Below, one piece after another: positions 30,452-39,232 of a stretch of DNA of 39,527 nt. Source of the DNA: an uncultured Rubrobacteraceae bacterium (GTDB taxonomy: Bacteria > Actinomycetota > Rubrobacteria > Rubrobacterales > Rubrobacteraceae); contig CADCVI010000086.1 in NCBI GenBank assembly GCA_902806105.1, positions 1 through 39,527 of the forward strand, read 5' to 3'. Positions within the stretch are counted from its first letter, which is position 1. Every line of letters starts with the position of its first letter. The translations under genes and the position numbers were made by a program. The notes under the pieces are model-generated. The model was not told where the DNA came from. It made no database searches and saw nothing but the letters and a program-made list of their open reading frames with translations.

Positions 30452-30664
30452 GTGAAGATAGGGAACTACGGACGCTTTACGGGCCACGACGTCCCGAGTG
30501 GGGGCGACCGGTTCAAGGTTTCGCCGCACGAACCGATTCTCGACGGGCTCGAATCGGAGCCGGGAAACACCGTGCCGGATGCCGGCTGCGGCGCGGTCAG
30601 GATGGACGGATGGGGAGAACCGGTCGTTGACCTTGCCGGCGGGCTTACCGGAGTCGCGGGTTGA
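30452..30664 (+). CDS. Uncharacterised 70-residue protein coupled to the exporter gene
   Basis: GTG 30452 lies 8 bases after a near-ideal GAGAGGAGG, and the frame's TGA overlaps the TTG start of the exporter (TTGA), so it looks translated and coupled. The product (KIGNYGRFTGHDVPSGGDRF near the start, ending VVDLAGGLTGVAG) has no motif I recognise: no membrane segment, no cysteine pattern, mixed charge and many glycines. It may be a real small protein or the surviving start of a larger gene with a retained ribosome binding site. Fragments of other genes directly upstream favour caution. Confidence 0.45.
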   Translation: MKIGNYGRFTGHDVPSGGDRFKVSPHEPILDGLESEPGNTVPDAGCGAVRMDGWGEPVVDLAGGLTGVAG

Positions 30665-32133
30665 GCGCGGGCGAGGAGGCGAAGGGGACCGCCGAGGAGC
30701 GGACGGAGCAAAGGAACACGCGCTTGCTCCTCGTCGTCGTGGTGACGGCTATCCTGATCATGGCTTTCAACCAGACCTTCGTCAACGTCGTGGTGCCGGA
30801 CATCCGGCGCGACTACGGGGCGACGCAGGGGCAGGTCGGGTGGGTCGTCACGGGATTCCTGCTCGTCCTCGCCGTCTGCATACCGCTCTACGGCCGCATC
30901 GCCGATATGTACAGCCTCAGCCGCACCTTCGCCCTCGGCCTCTTCCTTCTGGCCGCGGGTTCGCTGGTCTGCGCGCTCGCGCTGAGCCTGCCGCTTCTGG
31001 TCGCCGGGCGCATCCTGCAGGCGGCCGGGGCGGCGGCGATACCCGCGCTCGGTTTCGCCTCGGTCGCTAAGGCGCTGCCGGAGGGGAGACGCGGCACGGC
31101 GCTCGGCCTGCTCTCGTCGAGCATCGGGGCGGGTGCCACCGTAGGTCCCGTGCTCGGCGGCTTCGTCGCCGGGTTCGCGGGCTGGCACGTACTCTTCTTT
31201 CTGACCCTCTTTCTGGCCTTGCTTCTTATCCCCGGAGCCCTCTACGCCCTGCCCGGAACCGTCGATGGCGGCCGGAAGAAGCCGCTTGGTTTCGTTGCTG
31301 CCGTGCGCCGCTTCGACGTTCCGGGCGGGCTCTCCTTGGCGCTCTCGGCCGGGCTCGCGCTCTTCGGGGCTACGCAGGGGCAGGTCGTGGGGTTCGCCTC
31401 CCCGATCTCCTGGGGCAGCTTCGCGGCGGCCGGGATCCTCGCCGCGTACTTCGCGCGGCACATAAGGCGGGCGTCCGACCCGTTCGTCACGCCTCATCTC
31501 TTCCGAAACCGAGCGTTCGTGGCCGCTTCGGTAACGGGGTTCTTCATGATGTTCGCCTACGTGGGAAGCCTGGTCCTCGTGCCGCTCTTGCTCTCGGAGG
31601 TCAACGGGCTCTCCGCGGCCGGGATCGGGCTGGTGCTGGCGCCCGGGGCGCTCGTCGTAGCGGTCCTCTCGCCCGTCGCGGGCAGGCTCTCGGACCGGTT
31701 CGGGCCTCGGGCGCTCGTGCGGGTCGGGCTCGTCGTGACCGGGCTCTCGACCTTCTACGTCTCCGCGTTCGCCGCCGGGGCCTCCTACGTGGCCGTCGCG
31801 CTCGGCGTGGTGGGCCTGAGCGTGGGGTTTTCGATGGTCCAGTCCCCGAACGTCAACGCGGTGGCGGCCTCGCTGCCACCTGAGGAGAGCGGGGTCGGGA
31901 TCGGGATCTACCAGATGCTCTTCGTCCTCGGAGGCGGTTTCGGGCCCGCGGTGGCGGCCACCTTCCTGGCCGCGCGCCAGGGGGCCGGGGCGGGGGCGAT
32001 CAACCCCCTCTTCGCCGCGAGCTCCGCCCCGTACTCCGACGCCCTACTCCTCCTGACGGCCGCGGTGGTCGCCTCCTTCGTCGCGTCCTTCGGCCCAAGG
32101 GACAAAGTCGGCAAAGGGGAAAAGGACGGCTGA
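30661..32133 (+). CDS. MFS multidrug exporter, DHA2 (EmrB/QacA) type
   Basis: A 490-residue membrane protein with 14 predicted helices, the size and layout of DHA2 drug:H+ antiporters. NQTFVNVVVPDI in helix 1 corresponds to the DHA2 D1 motif (usually DxTIVNVALP). Loop 2-3 has PLYGRIADMYSLSR, and helix 5 has the antiporter motif C form SSSIGAGATVGPVLGGFVAG. A second loop GRLSDRFGPR sits in the C-terminal half. The TTG start overlaps the stop of the 70-residue frame and has GGAG 7 bases upstream. Helix 1 has Asn where Asp is usual in the D1 motif. Substrate unknown. Confidence 0.87.
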   Translation: MSAGEEAKGTAEERTEQRNTRLLLVVVVTAILIMAFNQTFVNVVVPDIRRDYGATQGQVGWVVTGFLLVLAVCIPLYGRIADMYSLSRTFALGLFLLAAGSLVCALALSLPLLVAGRILQAAGAAAIPALGFASVAKALPEGRRGTALGLLSSSIGAGATVGPVLGGFVAGFAGWHVLFFLTLFLALLLIPGALYALPGTVDGGRKKPLGFVAAVRRFDVPGGLSLALSAGLALFGATQGQVVGFASPISWGSFAAAGILAAYFARHIRRASDPFVTPHLFRNRAFVAASVTGFFMMFAYVGSLVLVPLLLSEVNGLSAAGIGLVLAPGALVVAVLSPVAGRLSDRFGPRALVRVGLVVTGLSTFYVSAFAAGASYVAVALGVVGLSVGFSMVQSPNVNAVAASLPPEESGVGIGIYQMLFVLGGGFGPAVAATFLAARQGAGAGAINPLFAASSAPYSDALLLLTAAVVASFVASFGPRDKVGKGEKDG

Positions 32134-32576
32134 CCAGGGTGGTCGCCGTGGTCCGTCATCAGTCTGGAGCCGGTGTCTGGTCTTTCGGACTCCATCACGA
32201 GGACAGACGGGGCCGCCGCTTCACCCTGTGTCAACTAAACAGAGGGGGCGGGATCGGGCTCAGGACAAGCTCCTCCGATTTACGGCGAGCTTGGACCTAC
32301 CAGTCGGTTGCCATGCATCCCGCCGGATCCAGCGGCCGTTGCGCGAGGTTGTCCGGATGGTCAATAATGGGTTTCGTCCGCCCGGTCGGGCGCCTCGGCG
32401 GGGTGAACGTCCGCAGGCAGGGGGAGGTGGTCCATGAGCAGCGAGGCGTGCCGCAATGGTTCTGAGGGGATGCCCGTGGTGTACCTCCTTCTTCGGTCTC
32501 TCCGGCAGTGGTGGTCTGAGCGGTGCGGCGTCAGATCCGTGCGGCCACATTGCGGCGTCGAAAGGCGGGCTTGCCG
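32134..32576. other. 443-base intergenic stretch with one operator-like dyad
   Basis: I see no gene here. Short frames exist on both strands without motifs. CGCCC-ggtc-GGGCG at 32379-32392 is a small hairpin. The only notable element is the dyad at 32295-32308, described separately. Confidence 0.4.
32295..32308 (-). promoter_or_regulatory. Operator-like dyad upstream of the BenE-type permease
   Basis: Read on the minus strand this is ACCGACTGGTAGGT, one mismatch from the pattern shared by the dyads at 12097 and 21319 (ACYGAYTGGTCRGT). On the plus strand it overlaps TTGGAC (32291-32296), a possible -35, but no good -10 follows. It is about 270 bases before the permease gene. Confidence 0.4.
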
Positions 32577-33803
32577 GTGCGCATGACCGGTCCTGAGCCG
32601 CCCGGCGACGTCGCGCGCAACCTGCGGGAGGTGCCGCGTTACGTGACCGCCTCCACGCTCGGCGCGGGTTTCGTAGCGGCGCTTCTCGGGACGACGGGGC
32701 CTGCGCTGCTCGTGTATCAGGCGGCCTCGGGTGCGGGGTATCCGGAGGCCGTGATCTCCTCGTGGTTTTTCGCGATCTTTGTTGGGGGCGGGCTCTTGAG
32801 CCTGGTGTTGACGCTCCTGTACCGGGAGCCTATCTGCGGCGCTTACCCGATCGCCGGCAGCGCCCTGCTCGTGACGGTCCTCGGCGGTTACGAGCTGTCG
32901 GAGGCGGTGGGGGCGTTTCTGGTCTCGGGCGTCCTCGTCGCCCTGCTCGGGGTCACCGGGCTCTTCGACGCCCTGATGGAGCGCGTGCCGAACGAGGTCC
33001 TAATGGGGGCGCTCGCCGGGATACTCCTGCCGTTCGGGATCGAGGTGTTCGCCCTGCTCCCGTCGCAGCCTCTCCTCATGGGCGCGATGGTCGTTGCGTA
33101 TCTCGCCGGGACACGCTTCGTGCGCGCCGTCCCCCCGGCCCTCCTCGCCCTCGTCGCCGGGTTCGTTGTCGCGTGGGGGAGCGGCCGGTTCGAGTCCGGG
33201 GAGATCGGGTTCGCCCTCTCGGGGCCGGTCCTGGTCTGGCCCTCCTTCGACTGGGGGGCGATCGTCTCCATCGCCGTGCCGCTGACGCTGCTCGCGGTCG
33301 CCACGCAGAACGCGCCGGGCGTGGGGATACTGAGGGCGAACGGGTACAGCCCGCCGACCAACGCGATCACGATCTACAGCGGGATAGCCTCGATCCTGAC
33401 CGCCCCCCTCGTCGGCAACGGCGTGAACATCGCCGCCCCGATGACGGCGGTCTGCGCGGGGCCCGAGGCGCACCCGGAGCCCGAGGGGCGTTACGTAGCC
33501 ACCCTTACGCAGGGGCTGCTCTTCGCCGCATTCGGGCTGGTCGGCGCCACCGTGATCTCGCTTATAGGCGCGCTGCCAGCCGCCTTTATAGCGGGGGTCG
33601 CGGGGCTCACGCTGCTCCCGGTTATCCTGCAGTCGCTCCGCCTCTCCGTCGGGGGCGAGGGCCATACCCTCGCGGCGGGCGTGGCCCTGCTCGTCGGGGC
33701 CTCTGGCCTGAGCATCTTCGGCATAAACTCGACCTTCTGGGCGCTCGTCGCCGGGGTGGCGCTCGCGAAGCTGCTCGGCGGCAACGACCGTAAGAGGCAG
33801 TGA
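32577..33803 (+). CDS. BenE-family permease (benzoate:H+ symporter type)
   Basis: A 408-residue, roughly 12-helix membrane protein of the BenE family. The conserved SSWFFAIFVGGGLLSLVLTL and YREPICGAYPIAGSALL lie in the first third. The signature TNAITIYSGIASILTAPLVGNG followed by VCAGPEAHPEPEGRYVA lies in the second half. The start is GTG 32577, 7 bases after AAAGGCGGG; ATG 32583 is also possible, and the family sequence begins soon after. BenE proteins import benzoate, but the wider fold includes purine permeases, and an adenine-deaminase-type gene follows 112 bases downstream. Both aromatic acid and nucleobase uptake are therefore open. Confidence 0.83.
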   Translation: MRMTGPEPPGDVARNLREVPRYVTASTLGAGFVAALLGTTGPALLVYQAASGAGYPEAVISSWFFAIFVGGGLLSLVLTLLYREPICGAYPIAGSALLVTVLGGYELSEAVGAFLVSGVLVALLGVTGLFDALMERVPNEVLMGALAGILLPFGIEVFALLPSQPLLMGAMVVAYLAGTRFVRAVPPALLALVAGFVVAWGSGRFESGEIGFALSGPVLVWPSFDWGAIVSIAVPLTLLAVATQNAPGVGILRANGYSPPTNAITIYSGIASILTAPLVGNGVNIAAPMTAVCAGPEAHPEPEGRYVATLTQGLLFAAFGLVGATVISLIGALPAAFIAGVAGLTLLPVILQSLRLSVGGEGHTLAAGVALLVGASGLSIFGINSTFWALVAGVALAKLLGGNDRKRQ

Positions 33804-33915
33804 ATTGCCCTCGCGGCGGCTTCTTTGTAAGATCGGCTCTTGAGGACGATGGAGCTACACCAGACCTACTGATGGACGGCGTCGTACACATCTTCCAAGC
33901 CAGGCCCCGGTTCCC

Positions 33916-35691
33916 ATGACCTTGCGCGCGGGCCCCGAGGAGCACGCGAGGCTCGTCGAGACGGCGCGCGGCGAGCGTCCGGCGGAGCTTTTCGTGCGCG
34001 GCGGCACTATAGCGAACGTCTACTCCGGCGAGCTGCACGCGGGGAACGTCGCCGTGACCGGCGGGCGGATAGCCTACGTCGGGCGGGGCGAGGGGGCCGT
34101 CGGCCCCGAGACCCGGGTGATCGAGGCGAGCGGGATGTTCGTCGCCCCGGGCTACCTGGAGGCGCACTTCCACCCCTGGGTCCTGTACAACCCCGTGAGC
34201 CTCGTCGAGGCCGTGCTGCCGCTGGGAACTACCACGATCTTCGCGGACAACCTCTTCTTCTACATGCAGATGGGGCCGGACGGCTTCCGGGCAATGATCG
34301 AGGACCTGAAGGAGCTGCCGCTCACCTACCTGTGGATGGCCCGTCTCACCTCCCAGGCGAAGTTCCCCGGCGAGGACGAGATGTTCGCCCTCGAAAAGAT
34401 AGAACCCCTCCTCCGGCTCGACGAGGTGGTGGGCACCGCCGAGATCACACGCTGGCCCGCCCTCGCCGCGGGCGAGCCGAACCTCCTTGCCGGCATCCGG
34501 GCTACAAAGGCCCTCGGTAAGGTGGTCGACGGACACACGGGGGGCGCCTCGGAGGCACGCCTCCAGCCCGTCGTCGCGGCCGGCATCGACGCGGACCACG
34601 AGGCGATAACGAAGGGAGAGGTCCTGAACCGCCTCAGGCTCGGCGTCTGGACGATGCTCCGCAACAGCTCGCTCCGCCCCGACCTGCCGGAACTCCTGCG
34701 CGTCGTCACCGAGGACGGCGTAAGCACCCAGCGCCTGATGATGTCCACCGACGGCCCCTCCCCGGAGTTTCTCGCAGATCATGGTCTGGTGGACGGGATG
34801 CTGCGCATAGCCGTCGAGAACGGCGTCCCGCCCGTACAGGCCCTCCAGACCGTCACGATCAACCCGGCCACGCTGTTCGGCATCGACGGCGAGGTCGGCG
34901 GCCTCGGAATCGGACGGAGGGCGGACATCCTTCTCCTCCCCGACCTCGCGTCGTTCCGCCCCGAGACCGTTATCACCCGGGGCCGCATCGTCGCCGAGAA
35001 CGGCAGGCTGACGGACCCGCTGCCGCGCCTCGATTGGTCGCGCTACGGGAGCCTGCCGCGCTTCGACGCGAGCCTCGACCTCTCGGACCCGACCCTCTAC
35101 CCTCTCAGGGCCTCCGGCGGGGAGGCCGAGATGCCCGTCCTGCACCTCAAGACCGCCGTGATCTCCGAACGCAGGGACGCGCGCGTTCGGGTGAGGGACG
35201 GACGCGTCACGCTGGACGGGCAGCGGGGGCTGCTGCACGCCGCGCTCGTGGACCGGGGCGGCGACTGGATCTCCCGCGCCCTCGTCTCCGGCCTCGCCGA
35301 CGACCTCGATGGCCTCGCGAGCACCTACAACACGACCACCCAGACCCTTGTCCTCGGAAGGAACCCGGACGCGATGGCCCGCGCGGCCCGGCGCGTGGAA
35401 GAGCTCGGCGGAGGTATCGTGATCGTGAAGGGGAGCGGCGTAGCCTACGAACTCGCCCTCCCCATCACCGGCATGATGTCCGACCTTCCCTTCTCCGAGG
35501 TCGTGGAGCTCAACCGGAGCCTCACTCGCGCAGTCACCGGAGCGGGCTACGGGCATCACGACATCCTCTACACGCTCCTCTTCCTGACCTGCGACTTCCT
35601 ACCCTCCCTTCGCCTGACACCACTCGGCCTGCTCGACGCCAAGACCTCCCGCGTCCTCATCCCCGCCGAAACCCGGACCACCAGCATCTAA
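33916..35691 (+). CDS. Adenine-deaminase-family amidohydrolase with a non-canonical active site
   Basis: A 591-residue protein with the overall layout of Ade/AdeC adenine deaminases: ELFVRGGTIANVYSGELHAG at the start, PGYLEAHFHPW near residue 80, VVDGHTGGASE near residue 205, AAGIDADHEA near residue 224, MSTDGPSPEFLADHGLVDG near residue 275, TINPATLFGI, and the C-terminal adenine deaminase domain with GSGVAYELALPITGMMSD. In canonical Ade the HxH is followed by IESS and then the metal-site motif DPHEIANV; here the matching segment reads ADNLFFYMQMG. A related but distinct substrate is therefore likely. ATG 33916 has no strong ribosome binding site. The purine context of the window still allows a purine-like substrate. 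Confidence 0.75.
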   Translation: MTLRAGPEEHARLVETARGERPAELFVRGGTIANVYSGELHAGNVAVTGGRIAYVGRGEGAVGPETRVIEASGMFVAPGYLEAHFHPWVLYNPVSLVEAVLPLGTTTIFADNLFFYMQMGPDGFRAMIEDLKELPLTYLWMARLTSQAKFPGEDEMFALEKIEPLLRLDEVVGTAEITRWPALAAGEPNLLAGIRATKALGKVVDGHTGGASEARLQPVVAAGIDADHEAITKGEVLNRLRLGVWTMLRNSSLRPDLPELLRVVTEDGVSTQRLMMSTDGPSPEFLADHGLVDGMLRIAVENGVPPVQALQTVTINPATLFGIDGEVGGLGIGRRADILLLPDLASFRPETVITRGRIVAENGRLTDPLPRLDWSRYGSLPRFDASLDLSDPTLYPLRASGGEAEMPVLHLKTAVISERRDARVRVRDGRVTLDGQRGLLHAALVDRGGDWISRALVSGLADDLDGLASTYNTTTQTLVLGRNPDAMARAARRVEELGGGIVIVKGSGVAYELALPITGMMSDLPFSEVVELNRSLTRAVTGAGYGHHDILYTLLFLTCDFLPSLRLTPLGLLDAKTSRVLIPAETRTTSI

Positions 35692-35948
35692 TCCCGCTTC
35701 CGTGGCGAGGCCCGTCAGGAGATCCGAACGGGGGAGACCGCCGTCTCCAGGGGGCGCATGTATGAAGCGCTCCGGCTGGGAGACTGAGGATCAGGGAAGA
35801 CACACGCCAATCTCTACAACCCTACTCACGGGCCGTGCTCGCGGACATCCCAGGAATATTTCTCGGAACACGAATAGCTACTGACCTTGACGCTGGTTCC
35901 CGTCATACGTAGGTTGTTGTCAGGCCACAGGGACGGAATGGGGAATCG

Positions 35949-36200
35949 GTGGGCTGTGACGGGGAGAAGACGGGTTTCGAGGCCATTGGTTCTGGGCGCA
36001 AGCCGGACCTGGCGTACAACCAGCTCCGGCGGATGCTGGAGAGCGAGGTTTTGAAGCCGGGGGAGCTCCCTTCTGAGCCGGATCCCGCCGGGCGGTTTGG
36101 GGCGTCCCGGACGGCTCTGCGTGAGGCCCTGAAGGTCCTGGAGCTCTCCGGCTACCTGGAGTCCGAAGGGGGGACGGGACCTTTGTCGCCACGCCATCGA
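35949..36200 (+). pseudogene. Truncated GntR-family regulator (DNA-binding domain only)
   Basis: The frame from GTG 35949 gives a winged-helix GntR domain: PDLAYNQLRRMLESEVLKPG, then LPSEPDPAGRFGASRTALRE and ALKVLELSGYLESEGG. This is the N-terminal domain of an FCD/FadR-type GntR regulator. After about residue 80 the similarity stops, and no effector domain follows. The frame continues only into unrelated sequence and a PaaK-like fragment. It is most likely a decayed regulator. A short DNA-binding protein cannot be excluded, because the domain itself looks intact. Confidence 0.6.
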
Positions 36201-36329
36201 CCAAGAAGTCAGGCCGGGGTGTCTTTCCCCGCCGTAACGCAGCGTCAGCCCCACGAGACCGCATGGCTGTCGCCGAGCCGTACGCGGCGGGGGTGGCGGC
36301 ATGGGCGGGTTTCAGGGACGTCAAGACGC

Positions 36330-36479
36330 GCGCTCGAAGAGGATTTCGGCTGCAAGGTCTACGATTGCATGGGCACGGCGGACGTCTGCTTGACGGTCTG
36401 GAGCGAGTGCGAGGAGCAGGACGGCATGCACCTTCTCGGCGGGGGCTCGGTGAGCCCCGAGATCATAGGCGGTGAGATC
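36330..36479 (+). pseudogene. Internal fragment of a PaaK-like phenylacetate-CoA ligase
   Basis: In the same frame as the GntR relic, codons from about 36330 read LEEDFGCKVYDCMGTADVC, then LTVWSECEEQDGMHLLGGG. PaaK-type ligases have this order after their central domain: an acidic helix, G(C)xVxDxMGxxD/E, then ECExQDGMHxxG. No ATP-binding P-loop precedes it and no C-terminal domain follows. It is a fragment of about 45 codons, whose parent was probably a phenylacetate-CoA ligase or a close relative. Confidence 0.55.
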
Positions 36480-36504
36480 GCGAGGCCCATCGAGCACATT
36501 GGCG

Positions 36505-36744
36505 AAGCACGAGGGCGACGGCGACGGGCGCCTGACCCTCTCAATAGCAATCGGCTGGACCTCCAATGGCCCCGTCGTCGCCTACCCGTCGCCGTCCGGA
36601 CCCGGCGGCTCGCCGCAGCTCGAGAACGGGGCCTTCGACCCCTTCGCGAAGGACTTGCGGGCAGGTGCTGCCATGGTCGCCACCGGCGAGAACGCCGCCG
36701 GATACTCCGGGGCCGCGCTCGTACTGCGCGTCGAGGATCGACAG
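36505..36744 (+). pseudogene. Unidentified coding remnant
   Basis: In a different frame from the PaaK-like fragment, about 80 codons read like real protein: [20 protein letters not shown], then [20 protein letters not shown] and [20 protein letters not shown]. Composition and third-position GC are those of a translated gene. It has no start codon of its own in a sensible place and runs out of frame just before the SDR gene. I do not recognise the family. Confidence 0.35.
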
Positions 36745-36757
36745 GGAGAAGGACCAC

Positions 36758-37525
<768 letters not shown>

Positions 37526-37756
37526 ACCGTGTAAGGGGCGTGACCGGGGCCGGGCCCCTCCTGCCGTATCCGGGACACGGCGTGCACTCTGCCGCCTCTC
37601 GTGTCGCTCGTCGCGGTCGCTCGGACTCCGACCGGGGCCGGAGGGCGCCGGGACGGGGGTTGTTGGCAACGCTGACGCGGGATATGTTGAACGAGGTAGA
37701 GTGGTTGTCCGAAGGTCGAGCGGGCCGCGCCCCCGGACCGGCGAAGGAGCACGAGC

Positions 37757-39232
37757 TTGGCGTTGGACCCGTACCCGAGGTACCCGCCCTACGAGAGTGG
37801 GTCCCGCCTCGTGCGTTACGGTGTCGCCGCGGCGGCGGTGGGCCTCGCGCTGCTCGTGCAGTTGCTCCTGAGCTTCCTGCTCGCGGACGGCGCAAGCAGT
37901 TACCCGTTCATGGTGTTTTTCGCCGCCATCATGGTCGGCGCCTACTTCGGCGGCCTGCGACCGGGGCTCCTGGCTACCGCACTCTCCACCGTGCTGGCCT
38001 GGTACTTTTTCCTTTCTCCGCAGTACTCCTTCCAGCTCGTCGGCACCGGGCAGGGCCTGCGCCTGGTCTTGTTCGCGCTGGAGGGGGCGGTCATCAGCTT
38101 GCTGGTGGGGGCCCTGCACTCGGCCAGGCGCAGGGCCGAGGCGAGCGCGAGGCAAGCCGAGGAAGACCGGCGGCGATTGCACGAGAGCGAGGAGCGGTAC
38201 CGGGCGGTGATTGAGCAATCCGCCGAAGGCTTCTACCTGATCGACGCGGATACTTTGAGGATTCTGGAGGCAAACCAAACCTTCCAGGAGATGGTCGGAT
38301 ATACGTCCGAGGAGCTCGTGGGGAGGGAAGTTCACGACCTCATAGCGCTCCCCCGGGAGGAGGTGGACGCGGCCGTCCGACTGACCCTGAAGACGGGGCG
38401 CCGCCTTGTAGGCGAACGCCAATACCGGCGCAAGGACGGTACGCTGGTGGAGGTGGAGGTGGGCGCGAGCGTGATCTCCTACGGCGGCAGGCGGGTTATC
38501 TGCGCCGTGGTGCGGGATATGACCGAGCGCAGGCGGGCCGAAGAGGCGCTGTTCGAGGTCAGGGAGGCCGAGCGAAACCGGATCGCGCGAGACCTGCACG
38601 ACGGGGCCCTGCAGGACCTCCACTACGGCATGGCCGAGGCCCAGATCGTGAGGACGCTCTCCGGAGACCCCATCCTGGACGAACGCCTCGACCTGCAGAT
38701 CGAGGCGTTGAGGCGAGCCACCGGGAAGCTGCGAGAGGCCGTCTACGACCTGCGCCAGGAGGGTAGCCCGGAGGGATCCTTCGTACGCTCGCTAGAATCG
38801 ATCGTAGAGCTCAACAGGCGGATGAACCAGGGCTGGGAGGTGGAGCTTGCCGTGGGCGAGGGGGTCCCCGACGAGCTGCCGGAGAGGGTGGGCAAGGAGA
38901 TATTGCGAGTGGTTCAGGAGGCGCTGACCAACGCCCGCAAGCACTCGGGCGCCGAGACCGTGCGGATAAACTCGAAGATCGAGGGGGAAGACCTGATGGT
39001 CGAGGTGGCCGACGACGGGCGGGGATTCGACCCGGGCGCGACAGGACCCGGGATAGGTTTGAAGACCATGCGCGAGAGGGCGGAGTCGCTGGTCGGAGAG
39101 CTCGAGGTGGAGAGCGAGCCCGGAGAGGGCACGATGGTGCGGCTGCGCGTCCCGATGCGAGGGTTGTTGAGGCAAGGTTCCGAAACGGGGCTCAACGCGG
39201 ACGACGGGGACCGCTCTCGCGACACGTCTTGA
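37757..39232 (+). CDS. Membrane sensor histidine kinase (DUF4118-PAS-HisKA_3)
   Basis: A 491-residue NarX/DesK-type kinase. Residues about 20-120 hold four membrane helices in a KdpD-like DUF4118 layout (YFFLSPQYSFQ, as in that family), then a coiled linker. A PAS domain runs from about 145 to 255 (VIEQSAEGFYLIDADTLRI). The HisKA_3 region has ERNRIARDLHDGALQDLH with phospho-acceptor His281. The ATPase domain has VVQEALTNARKHSG (N box), VADDGRGFDPG (G1) and GIGLKTMRERAESL (G2). TTG 37757 follows AAGGAG by 7 bases. A LuxR-type response regulator partner would be expected next, but none is visible in the remaining 295 bases. Confidence 0.9.
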   Translation: MALDPYPRYPPYESGSRLVRYGVAAAAVGLALLVQLLLSFLLADGASSYPFMVFFAAIMVGAYFGGLRPGLLATALSTVLAWYFFLSPQYSFQLVGTGQGLRLVLFALEGAVISLLVGALHSARRRAEASARQAEEDRRRLHESEERYRAVIEQSAEGFYLIDADTLRILEANQTFQEMVGYTSEELVGREVHDLIALPREEVDAAVRLTLKTGRRLVGERQYRRKDGTLVEVEVGASVISYGGRRVICAVVRDMTERRRAEEALFEVREAERNRIARDLHDGALQDLHYGMAEAQIVRTLSGDPILDERLDLQIEALRRATGKLREAVYDLRQEGSPEGSFVRSLESIVELNRRMNQGWEVELAVGEGVPDELPERVGKEILRVVQEALTNARKHSGAETVRINSKIEGEDLMVEVADDGRGFDPGATGPGIGLKTMRERAESLVGELEVESEPGEGTMVRLRVPMRGLLRQGSETGLNADDGDRSRDTS

